Part shown: one piece after another, positions 1-6,994 of the stretch | Layout of the letters: every line of letters begins with the position of its first letter | How positions within the stretch are numbered: position 1 is the stretch's first letter | Source of the DNA: Alphaproteobacteria bacterium | GTDB lineage: Bacteria > Pseudomonadota > Alphaproteobacteria > Micavibrionales > UBA2020 | Assembly (NCBI GenBank): GCA_029266795.1 | Contig: JAQSWE010000080.1 | Span: 1 to 15,714, forward strand | Direction of reading: 5' to 3' | Length of the DNA stretch: 15,714 nt | Notes under the pieces: model-generated | What the model saw: the letters and a program-made list of their open reading frames with translations, nothing else | Databases searched by the model: none | What the model was told of the DNA's origin: nothing | Made by a program: the position numbers and the translations under genes

Positions 1-78
1 AGTGTTTTTCTTGTTTTCAGCGTATCGTGTCCAGTTACCGTCACGGCGGAACTCCCTATTTTTTTCAGTCAGTTACGT

Positions 79-107
79 TTGTCTTAGATATGCGCTTGGT
101 TTATAGT
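79..107 (+). promoter_or_regulatory. Candidate sigma70-type promoter of the ccm operon
   Basis: TTGTCT at 79-84 (4 of 6 to the -35 consensus) and TATAGT at 102-107 (5 of 6 to the -10 consensus) are separated by exactly 17 nt. Transcription would begin near 113-115, about 24 nt before the preferred ccmA start at 138. This placement argues against the two earlier in-frame starts at 27 and 90, which lie upstream of or inside the promoter. It is a motif match only. The -10 is also the loop of the inverted repeat at 94-113. Confidence 0.45.
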
Positions 108-113
108 CCAAGC
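94..113. repeat. Perfect 6-bp inverted repeat around the ccm -10 box, operator candidate
   Basis: GCTTGG at 94-99 and CCAAGC at 108-113 are perfect inverted copies separated by 8 nt, and those 8 nt contain the candidate -10 element TATAGT. A dimeric regulator bound here would cover the -10 region. The pairing does not extend beyond six bases, so chance occurrence is possible. No regulator gene is visible in the window. Confidence 0.3.
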
Positions 114-137
114 AATCACAAGATAATAGGCCAATAC

Positions 138-776
138 GTGACCGCTTCAAACGTCCTTTTCAAACTCGATGATGTCAGCTGCACCCGCGGCGGGCGTCCG
201 CTATTCCAGAATTTATTTTTGGAAATGGGCGAAGGCGATGTTGTGCATCTGGCGGGGCCGAACGGCACGGGCAAGACGAGCCTGCTGCGTGTGATGGCGG
301 GGACGCTGCCGCATGAGGGTCGGATTTTATGGCAAGACTTAGATTTTTTGGAAAATGGTGTCGCGAGTCATGCCGCGCGCTATGCTTTTCTTCCCGCAAA
401 TGATGGCCATCTCAAACTTCTGGAAACGGCATATGAAAATATCGCCTTCTGGGCGCGGCTCTGGGGCGTGGGCGACGATATTTCGCAAGCTGCGTTAAAA
501 GCGATGGGGCTGCATGATTTGCGCGACCGTCCCGTGCGCTATTTTTCGGCGGGCCAGAAACGCCGGCTCGGCCTTGCGCGGGTTTTGATGAAGGGTGCGA
601 AGCTCTGGCTATTTGATGAGCCGCTTAACGGGCTCGATGCCGACTCCATGGCGTTGTTCCGCATCGCGCTGGAACATCATGCCGCCAAAGGCGGCCTTGC
701 CGTCATCGCCAGCCACTACCCGATCGATCCGCCCAATACCGGCACGCTGCGTCGTATCACATTAGGTGCGGCATGA
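138..776 (+). CDS. ccmA: Heme exporter ATP-binding protein CcmA
   Basis: This is the cytoplasmic ATPase subunit of the CcmAB transporter. In System I cytochrome c maturation its ATP hydrolysis releases heme-loaded CcmE from CcmC. From the GTG at 138 it is 212 aa, a normal family length. The Walker A motif GPNGTGKT is at residues 40-47, the signature FSAGQ at 136-140, Walker B LWLFDEP at 156-162, and the switch histidine is H193 in ASHYP. All nucleotide-binding residues are present. The frame is open back to a GTG at 27 and an ATG at 90, but those 37 or 16 extra residues do not resemble CcmA and would overlap the candidate promoter. A weak AATAGG lies 7 nt before the GTG. The last bases overlap ccmB as ATGA. 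The function is secure; the start is a judgement. Confidence 0.93.
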   Translation: MTASNVLFKLDDVSCTRGGRPLFQNLFLEMGEGDVVHLAGPNGTGKTSLLRVMAGTLPHEGRILWQDLDFLENGVASHAARYAFLPANDGHLKLLETAYENIAFWARLWGVGDDISQAALKAMGLHDLRDRPVRYFSAGQKRRLGLARVLMKGAKLWLFDEPLNGLDADSMALFRIALEHHAAKGGLAVIASHYPIDPPNTGTLRRITLGAA

Positions 777-1441
777 GAGCGCTTTGTGCCATCGTCGCGC
801 GTGATTTGCGCCTGTTCGCCGCACGCGGGTCTGAATTCGTGGCGACGCTGTTTTTCTTCGTGATTGTTGCCAGCCTGTTCCCCTTTGCGCTGGCGCAGGA
901 GCCCGCAGCCCTGCAAAAATCGGCGGCCGCCATCATCTGGGTCTGCGGGCTGCTGGCGGGGCTTTTGTCGCTCGACACTGTTTTCACCCGCGATGCGGAT
1001 GACGGCACGCTCGATTTGCTGATGATGTCGCCCGTTGCGCCCTGGCAGGTGGCGCTGGGTAAAATGATATCGCACTGGCTGCTCTCTGGCTTGCCTTTAG
1101 TCATGGCGGCGTTTCCGGTTTCGGTCATGCTGGGCGTGCCGGTGGAAAAGGCGGGGTTGCTCTCCGCTTCGCTCGCGGCGGGCACTATATATATGAGCTG
1201 GACGGGCATTGCGGGGGCGGCGCTGACGCTCGGCAGCCGCAGGTCGGGGCTTTTGCTGGCGGTGCTGGTGCTGCCGCTCCTGATTCCCATGCTTATTCTG
1301 GGGGTTATGGCGGCGGAAGCGAGCCTTGCGGATGCGCCGGTATCGGCCTATCTTTTGCTGCAAATGGCGCTGGTGGTGGCGGTTTTGCCCGCCGCGCCCG
1401 CCGCAGCATCGGCGTTTTTGAAACTGCATTTGAGGTCATGA
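773..1441 (+). CDS. ccmB: Heme exporter membrane protein CcmB
   Basis: This is the membrane subunit that pairs with CcmA and, with CcmC and CcmD, forms the complex that handles heme and holo-CcmE in the inner membrane. The product is 222 aa with about six hydrophobic segments, near residues 24-41, 51-68, 101-120, 128-152, 158-181 and 191-215. The polar stretch LDTVFTRDADDGTLDLLMMS at 67-86 between segments 2 and 3 is the typical CcmB cytoplasmic loop. The start ATG overlaps the ccmA stop as ATGA, and the stop overlaps ccmC the same way, so translation is probably coupled to both. Length and topology are complete, with nothing unusual. Confidence 0.93.
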   Translation: MRALCAIVARDLRLFAARGSEFVATLFFFVIVASLFPFALAQEPAALQKSAAAIIWVCGLLAGLLSLDTVFTRDADDGTLDLLMMSPVAPWQVALGKMISHWLLSGLPLVMAAFPVSVMLGVPVEKAGLLSASLAAGTIYMSWTGIAGAALTLGSRRSGLLLAVLVLPLLIPMLILGVMAAEASLADAPVSAYLLLQMALVVAVLPAAPAAASAFLKLHLRS

Positions 1442-2184
1442 CGGCTTTGGGTACCAGCGGCAGCATCATCGGGCGCTTTGCCAATCCGGGCCGGTTTCTG
1501 GCGCTGGCGAACGGCGTGCTGCCCGTCGCATGGGCGCTGACCGTCTTGTTTTTTGTGGCGGGATTATATGTCGCGTTTTTCGATTCACCGCCTGACTATC
1601 AACAGGGCGACACCGTACGCATAATGTATATCCATGTGCCCGCCGCATGGATGGCACTGTTCACCTATGTGACGATGGCGGTCGCGGCCTTTGTCGGGTT
1701 GATCTGGAAGCATGTGCTGGCGGAATTGTATGCCAAGGCCGTTGCGCCGGTCGGTGCTGCCTTCACCTTTATCTGCCTTGTGACGGGATCGCTGTGGGGT
1801 AAGCCGATGTGGGGCGCATGGTGGGTCTGGGATGCGCGGCTGACCTCCGTTCTTGTACTGTTTTTCCTGTATGTCGGCTACATGGCGCTGGTCGATGCCT
1901 TCGATGACGAACAGCGCGGCATCAATGCGGGGGCTTGCCTGCTACTGGTGGGTGCGATCAACATCCCGATCATCAAATTTTCCGTCGACTGGTGGAACAC
2001 GCTGCACCAGCCCGCCAGCATCATCCGCATGGACGGGGCGACCGTTGATAAATCAATGCTGCTGCCGCTGCTGCTGATGGCGGGGGCATTTCATTTCCTG
2101 TTCATCGCGCTCGCCGTCTTCCGCCTGCGTACCGAGATTTTTGCGCGCAAATATCGCGCGGCCAGTTTGCGGGGTGCTGCATGA
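1438..2184 (+). CDS. ccmC: Heme lyase CcmC, heme delivery to CcmE
   Basis: This inner-membrane heme-handling protein presents heme on the periplasmic face and attaches it to CcmE. The 248 aa product has about six membrane segments. The diagnostic tryptophan-rich motif is present as WGKPMWGAWWVWDAR from residue 120 to 134, followed by LTS. The two conserved axial histidine candidates are H66 in YIHVPAAW and H190 in LHQPAS, close to H60 and H184 of E. coli CcmC. Its start overlaps the ccmB stop as ATGA and its stop overlaps ccmD as ATGA. The family assignment is essentially certain. Confidence 0.96.
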   Translation: MTALGTSGSIIGRFANPGRFLALANGVLPVAWALTVLFFVAGLYVAFFDSPPDYQQGDTVRIMYIHVPAAWMALFTYVTMAVAAFVGLIWKHVLAELYAKAVAPVGAAFTFICLVTGSLWGKPMWGAWWVWDARLTSVLVLFFLYVGYMALVDAFDDEQRGINAGACLLLVGAINIPIIKFSVDWWNTLHQPASIIRMDGATVDKSMLLPLLLMAGAFHFLFIALAVFRLRTEIFARKYRAASLRGAA

Positions 2185-2303
2185 GCGGCGAATACGCAAA
2201 TTTTATCATGGCGGCCTATGGCATTACCGGCATCGTGCTGGCGGCGCTGGTGGCTGCTTCACTGCATGCTTGGACAAAGGTAAAAAAAGATGGCGATGAA
2301 TAA
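2181..2303 (+). CDS. ccmD: Small heme exporter protein CcmD
   Basis: This is a 40-aa single-pass membrane protein that stabilises CcmC-CcmAB and aids release of holo-CcmE. The reading frame starts with an ATG overlapping the ccmC stop as ATGA and ends with TAA inside ccmE. It begins MSGEYANFIMAAYG, has one hydrophobic helix around residues 11-29, and ends with a charged tail containing KVKKDGDE. The short N-terminal part with F and AAYG, one helix and a basic/charged cytoplasmic end is the usual CcmD layout, and the position between ccmC and ccmE is the expected one. The sequence is too short for strong homology, so position and topology carry the call. Confidence 0.88.
   Translation: MSGEYANFIMAAYGITGIVLAALVAASLHAWTKVKKDGDE
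2276..2280 (+). promoter_or_regulatory. Ribosome binding site for ccmE inside ccmD
   Basis: AAAGG at 2276-2280 lies 9 nt before the ATG at 2290 and 15 nt before the in-frame ATG at 2296. This favours 2290 as the ccmE start and gives ccmE its own entry site within the 3' end of ccmD. Confidence 0.4.
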
Positions 2304-2778
2304 AAAAGAACGCCTGCAGTTTTCGCTGCTCATCCTCGCGGCGCTGGGGCTGGCAACCGCGATTGCCCTTTTCGCGCTGCGCAAGAACGTGTCCTATTTC
2401 TTCACGCCCCAGCAGGTGCAGGAACTCCGCCAGCTCGATGACGCGCGGGTGAAGGAAGGTTACGTGTTCCGCCTCGGCGGGCTTGTGAAACAAGGCAGCC
2501 TGGAAAAAACTTCCGACGACCTGCTTATCAAATTTATCGTGACCGATGAACTGCGCGACCAGAAAGTCGAATATAAAGGCATCGCGCCAGACCTGTTCCG
2601 CGAGGGACAAGGCGTGGTCGCGACCGGCAGCTTAAAAGGTGACGTATTCGTCGCAACCGTGCTGCTGGCGAAACACGACGAAAAATACACGCCGCCCGAG
2701 CTCGCGAAAGAAATGAAAAAACTGCATAGCGAGAAAACGGGCAAGCCGGATGATAAAAAGGCGGGCAAGCCCGAGTGA
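2290..2778 (+). CDS. ccmE: Periplasmic heme chaperone CcmE
   Basis: This protein covalently binds heme and passes it to the CcmF/H/I lyase. It is 162 aa. One membrane anchor spans roughly residues 11-30 and is followed by YFFTPQQV, a typical start of the periplasmic beta-barrel. The covalent heme histidine is H129 in LAKHDEKYTP, with the conserved tyrosine Y133, matching the HxxxY arrangement (H130/Y134 in E. coli). The C-terminal tail is rich in lysine and low in complexity, as usual for the family. It overlaps ccmD by 14 nt and ccmF by GTGA. An alternative ATG six bases downstream would drop only two residues. Confidence 0.96.
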   Translation: MAMNKKERLQFSLLILAALGLATAIALFALRKNVSYFFTPQQVQELRQLDDARVKEGYVFRLGGLVKQGSLEKTSDDLLIKFIVTDELRDQKVEYKGIAPDLFREGQGVVATGSLKGDVFVATVLLAKHDEKYTPPELAKEMKKLHSEKTGKPDDKKAGKPE

Positions 2779-4703
2779 TCATCGAACTCGCCCATTACGC
2801 GCTGGCCCTTGCCTTCGTGCTGTCGCTGCTGATGGCGGTGGTGCCGATGTGGGGCGCGCATAACGGGCGGCTGTCGTGGATGGCGCTGGGGCGGCCGATG
2901 GCGGTGTCGTTATGCGGCTTGATGACGATCGCGCTGTTCGGCCTTATCCATGCCTATGCGCTGTCCGATTTTTCGGTCGCGAACGTGCAGCAGAACAGCC
3001 ATACGCTGAAACCGTGGATCTATAAAATCAGCGGCGCCTGGGGCAACCATGAAGGATCCATGCTGCTCTGGGGCTGGATGCTGTCGGCCTGGGGATTTTT
3101 CCTCGCGACGCGCGGGTTGAAACTGCCGCCGTCGTTGCAGGCGCGGGTGCTGGCGGTTCTGGGGCTCGTGACCACGGGCTTCCTGTCCTACATCCTTCTG
3201 GTGTCGAACCCGTTCCTGCGCCTGTCGCCGTCCCCGCGCGAAGGGATGGACCTCAATCCCGTGCTGCAGGACCCGCTGCTGGCGATCCACCCGCCCGTTC
3301 TGTATGCCGGCTATGTGGGTTTCTCGGTCGCTTTCTGTTTTGCCATCGCCGCGCTGATCGAGAAAAAAGTCGATGCGCAATGGGCCGCGCAGCTCCGCCC
3401 CTGGGTGCTGGCGGCATGGGTGTTTATGACGCTTGGCATTATGCTGGGCTCGGCCTGGGCCTATTACGAACTCGGCTGGGGCGGTTTCTGGTTCTGGGAC
3501 CCCGTTGAAAACGCGTCGCTCATGCCATGGCTTGCCGGCACGGCGCTGCTGCATTCGGTCGCGGCGCTGGAAAAGCGCGGCGGCTTAAAAATCTGGACCG
3601 TCTTCCTCTGCATCCTTGCCTTCAGCCTGTCGCTGCTCGGCACTTTCCTCGTGCGCTCCGGCATTTTGACTTCAGTGCATTCCTTCGCCTCCGACCCCAC
3701 GCGCGGCATCTTCATCCTCGCGCTGCTGGGCCTGACGACCGGGGGTGCGCTGCTGCTCTACGGCTTGCGCGCGCCGTCCATCACCATCGGCGCGGGCTTC
3801 AAGCCCGTCAGCCGCGAAACGGCGATATTGTTGAACAATGTCTTCATCTTCACTTTTCTTGCGACGGTCTTCATGGGCACGCTCTATCCCATTTTTCTCT
3901 CCGCGCTCGACCTTGGCAGCATTTCGGTGGGCGCTCCTTATTTCACCGCGACCATGACACCGCTGCTGGTGCCATTCGCCATCCTGATGGGCATCGGGCC
4001 GCTGCTGGCATGGCGTGAATCGTCCTTCGTCTCCATGCGTGCAAAACTCTACCTGCCCCTCGCGCTCACGCTGGCGCTTGCCGTCGTGATCGCTTTGCTG
4101 CCTTTCGGGGACAAGCTGTTCACCGTCACCATGTTCGCTTGCGCGGGCTGGATATTGTCATCGACTCTCATGGATATGTTCCGAAAATCGCACCGTTTCA
4201 CGCGGCTGCGCAGCATGTCGCCCGCCTATTACGGCATGATCGTGGCGCATGCGGGTTTTGCCGTGCTGCTGATGGGCGTTACCGCCGCCACCTCGTGGAA
4301 AGAAGAAAAAATACTCTGGATGACGCAGGGCGATGAAACCGTTTTTGCCGGCAGGATCGTCACCTTTGTCGGCCTGCAGCCGGATGTGGAGCGCAATTAC
4401 ACTGTCGAGCGCGCAATACTGTCGATGCAAAAAGGCGATGACGGCGAGCCCTTTTTTCTGCTCCCCGAAAAACGCTGGTATCCCACGCAAGAGCGTGAAT
4501 TGAGCGAAACGGCCCTGCGCGCCGACGGCTTCGGCATCCTTTATGCCGTGATGGGCGATCAGGACAAGACGAACCCGCTGCGCCGCGTCATGCGCTTTTA
4601 TCACCATCCCCTTGTGCTCTGGGTCCTGCTGGGCGCACTGATGATCGCAACGGGCGGGTTGATGGCGATGGCGTCACCGTCGTCGCGAAAGGATAAGGCA
4701 TGA
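2775..4703 (+). CDS. ccmF: Cytochrome c heme lyase subunit CcmF
   Basis: This large polytopic membrane protein receives heme from CcmE and ligates it to reduced apocytochrome c in complex with CcmH and CcmI. At 642 aa it is full length for the family and is hydrophobic throughout. The tryptophan-rich heme motif is WGGFWFWD at residues 235-242, followed by PVENASLMPW. Other family hallmarks are WGNHEGSMLLW near residue 92 and LNPVLQDPLLAIHPPVLY near residue 160. It starts at GTG 2775, overlapping the ccmE stop as GTGA. No ATG lies nearby, and the N-terminus MIIELAHYALALA aligns with the family start. The stop overlaps ccmG as ATGA. Confidence 0.97.
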   Translation: MIIELAHYALALAFVLSLLMAVVPMWGAHNGRLSWMALGRPMAVSLCGLMTIALFGLIHAYALSDFSVANVQQNSHTLKPWIYKISGAWGNHEGSMLLWGWMLSAWGFFLATRGLKLPPSLQARVLAVLGLVTTGFLSYILLVSNPFLRLSPSPREGMDLNPVLQDPLLAIHPPVLYAGYVGFSVAFCFAIAALIEKKVDAQWAAQLRPWVLAAWVFMTLGIMLGSAWAYYELGWGGFWFWDPVENASLMPWLAGTALLHSVAALEKRGGLKIWTVFLCILAFSLSLLGTFLVRSGILTSVHSFASDPTRGIFILALLGLTTGGALLLYGLRAPSITIGAGFKPVSRETAILLNNVFIFTFLATVFMGTLYPIFLSALDLGSISVGAPYFTATMTPLLVPFAILMGIGPLLAWRESSFVSMRAKLYLPLALTLALAVVIALLPFGDKLFTVTMFACAGWILSSTLMDMFRKSHRFTRLRSMSPAYYGMIVAHAGFAVLLMGVTAATSWKEEKILWMTQGDETVFAGRIVTFVGLQPDVERNYTVERAILSMQKGDDGEPFFLLPEKRWYPTQERELSETALRADGFGILYAVMGDQDKTNPLRRVMRFYHHPLVLWVLLGALMIATGGLMAMASPSSRKDKA

Positions 4704-5233
4704 ACGCGCGCGCCTTTATCCCGCTGGCTATTTTTGCGGTCATCGCCGTGCTCTTCGCCGTGCCGCTGCTGCAGGGGAAGGATCCCGCGATCCTGCCCTC
4801 CGCCATGATCGGTAAACCTGTTCCCCTGTTCGAGCTCGCGCCCGCCGTGGGCGATCAAAAACTGACGACGGCCCTGATGCTGGACGAGGGCAAGCCGTTC
4901 CTCGTCAATTTTTTCGCGTCATGGTGCGTGACCTGCAAGGACGAGCAGCGCGTGCTGGCGGATTTTTCTGATAAAACGGGCATTGCCGTTTACGGTGTTA
5001 ATTATAAAGACACGAAGGATGCCGCTGGCAAATGGCTTGCGCGCCACGGCAATCCGTTTCGCGCGACCGGCTTCGACGGCACAGGCCGCGTCGCGATCGA
5101 CTTCGGCGTTTACGGCGTGCCGGAAACTTTCCTTGTCGACGGGGCTGGCATCATCCGCTACAAGCATGTCGGCGCGCTTCGCCGCGAAGACATGGATACG
5201 ATCTTTGCCCCGTTGCTGGAGAAACTGAAATGA
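4700..5233 (+). CDS. ccmG: Thiol:disulfide interchange protein CcmG (DsbE)
   Basis: This is a membrane-anchored periplasmic thioredoxin-like reductase that keeps the CXXCH cysteines of apocytochrome c (or CcmH) reduced. It is 177 aa with an N-terminal anchor at about residues 6-24, then the typical LPSAMIGKPVPLFEL. The active site is W75-C76-V77-T78-C79 in FFASWCVTC, and the cis-proline is P141 in YGVPETF. The acidic residue pattern of the CcmG group is visible in VYGVNYKDTKDAA. A threonine before the second cysteine also occurs in E. coli CcmG, so it is not anomalous. The gene overlaps ccmF and ccmH by ATGA. Electrons would come from a CcdA/DsbD homologue outside the window. Confidence 0.95.
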   Translation: MNARAFIPLAIFAVIAVLFAVPLLQGKDPAILPSAMIGKPVPLFELAPAVGDQKLTTALMLDEGKPFLVNFFASWCVTCKDEQRVLADFSDKTGIAVYGVNYKDTKDAAGKWLARHGNPFRATGFDGTGRVAIDFGVYGVPETFLVDGAGIIRYKHVGALRREDMDTIFAPLLEKLK

Positions 5234-5622
5234 AATTTCTGGCAATTCTTTTCCTGCTGCTGTCGACGCCTGCTTTCGCGGTGCTGCCCGATGAAATGCT
5301 GCCGGACCCCGTCATGGAATCCCGCGCGCGCGATATTTCCAAACAGCTGCGCTGCCTTGTCTGCCAGGGCGAAGATATCGATGAATCGAATGCGGGTCTT
5401 GCCTCCGACATCCGCAAGCTGGTGCGCGAGCGGTTGGTGAAGGGCGACAGCAACGCGGCTGTTTTGAGCTTCGTGCAGGAACGCTATGGCGATTACGTGT
5501 TGATGAATCCGCCCGTGAAGCCTGCCACCTGGCTGCTCTGGGGCGCGCCGCTGCTGGTGCTGTTCGCCGGTTTTGGCATCGCCGCGCTTTACATCCGCCG
5601 CCTGCCGAAAGGCGGTGCATGA
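5230..5622 (+). CDS. ccmH: Cytochrome c maturation protein CcmH, short form
   Basis: This periplasmic membrane-anchored thioredox protein works on apocytochrome c with CcmG and CcmF. From the ATG at 5230 it encodes 130 aa. Residues 1-17 form a clean signal peptide ending AFA. The family motif is LRCLVCQGEDIDESNA, with redox cysteines C42 and C45 in the LRCXXCQ pattern, and a single C-terminal membrane helix spans about residues 100-121. The frame is open much further upstream, but that part only reads through ccmG in another frame. The start chosen gives a signal peptide and an ATGA overlap with ccmG. This is the short CcmH form. The TPR half that is fused in E. coli CcmH is encoded separately by the next gene. 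Confidence 0.95.
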   Translation: MKFLAILFLLLSTPAFAVLPDEMLPDPVMESRARDISKQLRCLVCQGEDIDESNAGLASDIRKLVRERLVKGDSNAAVLSFVQERYGDYVLMNPPVKPATWLLWGAPLLVLFAGFGIAALYIRRLPKGGA

Positions 5623-6344
5623 TGTGGCATTTTTATATCGTGGCTTCGGCCCTCACCGCCGGCGTCGTCATTAAGATTATGATGACGCTTGCCAATCGCG
5701 GCCGTTTTACGCATGGCGGCACGCCGGCCGCAATCGATAAAAACCTGTCTTTTGCCTTGGCGGTCATCCTGCCGCTGGGCGCGCTTGCCATCTACCTTCC
5801 GCTCGGCCGCCCGGACCTGCCGTCCGAGCCCGCGATTTTTTCCAACATTGAAGAAACCATGCTGCGCCAGCAGGCGCTGATGAAGGAGCGTCCCTTCCAG
5901 ATCCTCGTCGAACAGAACCCCGACGACATCGCAGCGCTGCTGCAACTGGCGACCATCAATTTCCGCACCGGCGATTTCAGGGAATCGGTCAAATTCTACA
6001 AGCGCGCCGTCGTTCAGGCGCAGAAGACGAATGATGCCTTGCTGCGCATCTATGCGGTGTCGCTCGGCGAGATGCAGGTGCTGGCAGCGAACGGCGTGGT
6101 CGGCGATGACGCCGTCGGCACTTTCGAATACGTGCTGACCCTCTATACCGGCAGCCCGATCGCCCGCCATTATCTCGCCCTCGCCAAGGCGCAGCGGGGC
6201 CATCCCGAAGAAGCGGTCGCCGAATGGGAAGCGCTGCTGGCGGAGGGATCGCCGCGCGCCTATTGGAAGGCGCAAGTGCGAGATGCTATGGCGAAGGCGC
6301 GGCGCCAGATCAAAGCGGCGCCAACCGGCAAACAGGAAGATTAG
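5619..6344 (+). CDS. ccmI: Cytochrome c maturation protein CcmI, TPR apocytochrome chaperone
   Basis: CcmI holds the C-terminus of apocytochrome c through periplasmic TPR repeats and presents it to CcmF/H. The product is 241 aa: a first membrane helix at about 4-25, a short loop, a second helix at about 44-62 ending in YLPLGRPDLP (the usual CcmI signature after helix 2), then helical repeats at about 95-215 that include NPDDIAALLQLATINFRTGD and ARHYLALAKAQRGHPEEAV. The loop between the helices is only about 18 residues, far shorter than the leucine-zipper loop described for Rhodobacter CcmI. The ATG at 5619 overlaps the ccmH stop, and a second ATG follows at 5622. The stop overlaps a convergent gene by 4 nt. 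The call rests on position, topology and the GxPDLP motif. Confidence 0.88.
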   Translation: MMWHFYIVASALTAGVVIKIMMTLANRGRFTHGGTPAAIDKNLSFALAVILPLGALAIYLPLGRPDLPSEPAIFSNIEETMLRQQALMKERPFQILVEQNPDDIAALLQLATINFRTGDFRESVKFYKRAVVQAQKTNDALLRIYAVSLGEMQVLAANGVVGDDAVGTFEYVLTLYTGSPIARHYLALAKAQRGHPEEAVAEWEALLAEGSPRAYWKAQVRDAMAKARRQIKAAPTGKQED

Positions 6345-6994
6345 CGGCGGCAGGCTTTCGTCATGCGGGTGTATTCCGCGACGCTGTCAATTTTCGCATG
6401 GCGCTTTTTGCGCAACTTCTCGAGCCGCTTCAGCTCGTCCTGCACAGCATCCTTGATCCGCCCCAGCAAGGCCCCGCGAATGCGTGCCGCGCCCTTTTCG
6501 TCCACAGGGCCCGCCTTGACCGGCTGTCGGATGATTTTTTCGACGCGGGCGCGCAAGGCCCCCATGCCGCCTTCCAGCACATCCACATCCGCAGCGACAT
6601 GTCTTTTTTCGTGCGCGCGCGTCTCGATATCCCGGCAGCCGCCCCGCGGATAATTTTTGGCGACGTAAATATCGGCGGTGTAACTGACCGTCACCGTGAC
6701 TTTTTCCGGCCAGACGCATTGCATTCCCGTCAGCCGGTCTTTTTTATGAATGAAACTGACATGATATTTGTCGCGCGTGGTGGAATGCGTATAACCGCCG
6801 ACGACAGGGAACTGCTTCGACATCGGCGGCAGTTCGCGCTTCATCTCGGCGGAGGTCTTGGCGTAGCTCCATTCCGGTTTCTCGACGCCAAGCGTGAATT
6901 CCAGTTTAGGGGCGCTTTCCGGCTGGCAAACGCCCAGAGTGGCAAGCATATACAGGGCGGCGGGCAGCCCGCCGGACAAGGCCGGTTCAACCAT
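6341..6994 (-). CDS. Putative secreted HEXXH metalloprotein (HEKRH paralogue)
   Basis: The 217-aa product has no function I can name. It has a hydrophobic N-terminus (about residues 9-23) that could be a signal sequence, although the C23 context LGVC is not a proper lipobox. An HEXXH motif, H128-E-K-R-H132, suggests zinc binding. Cysteines C93 and C120 flank a beta-rich stretch, C120 is followed by R121 and lies 8 residues before H128, D136 follows the motif, and C215 is near the C-terminus. The same spacing recurs in the neighbour at 6994-7680, so the two are tandem paralogues. The layout recalls the predicted secreted Zn-dependent proteases of the DUF922/COG5661 group, but I cannot confirm membership. 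The C-terminal third is a charged helix, probably coiled. Its ATG shares one base with the upstream TAA (TAATG), and the stop overlaps ccmI convergently. Confidence 0.7.
   Translation of the reverse strand: MVEPALSGGLPAALYMLATLGVCQPESAPKLEFTLGVEKPEWSYAKTSAEMKRELPPMSKQFPVVGGYTHSTTRDKYHVSFIHKKDRLTGMQCVWPEKVTVTVSYTADIYVAKNYPRGGCRDIETRAHEKRHVAADVDVLEGGMGALRARVEKIIRQPVKAGPVDEKGAARIRGALLGRIKDAVQDELKRLEKLRKKRHAKIDSVAEYTRMTKACRR

Noticed and set aside
27..137. N-terminal extension of CcmA from GTG 27 or ATG 90
   Set aside because: The added residues do not resemble CcmA and overlap the promoter candidate. The GTG at 138 gives the normal family length.
4922..4936. CcmG active site WCVTC as an anomalous redox motif
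   Set aside because: A threonine before the second cysteine is also found in E. coli CcmG, so this is within normal family variation.
5032..5229. In-frame upstream extension of CcmH
   Set aside because: This part reads through the ccmG C-terminus in another frame. Starting at 5230 gives a signal peptide and an ATGA overlap.
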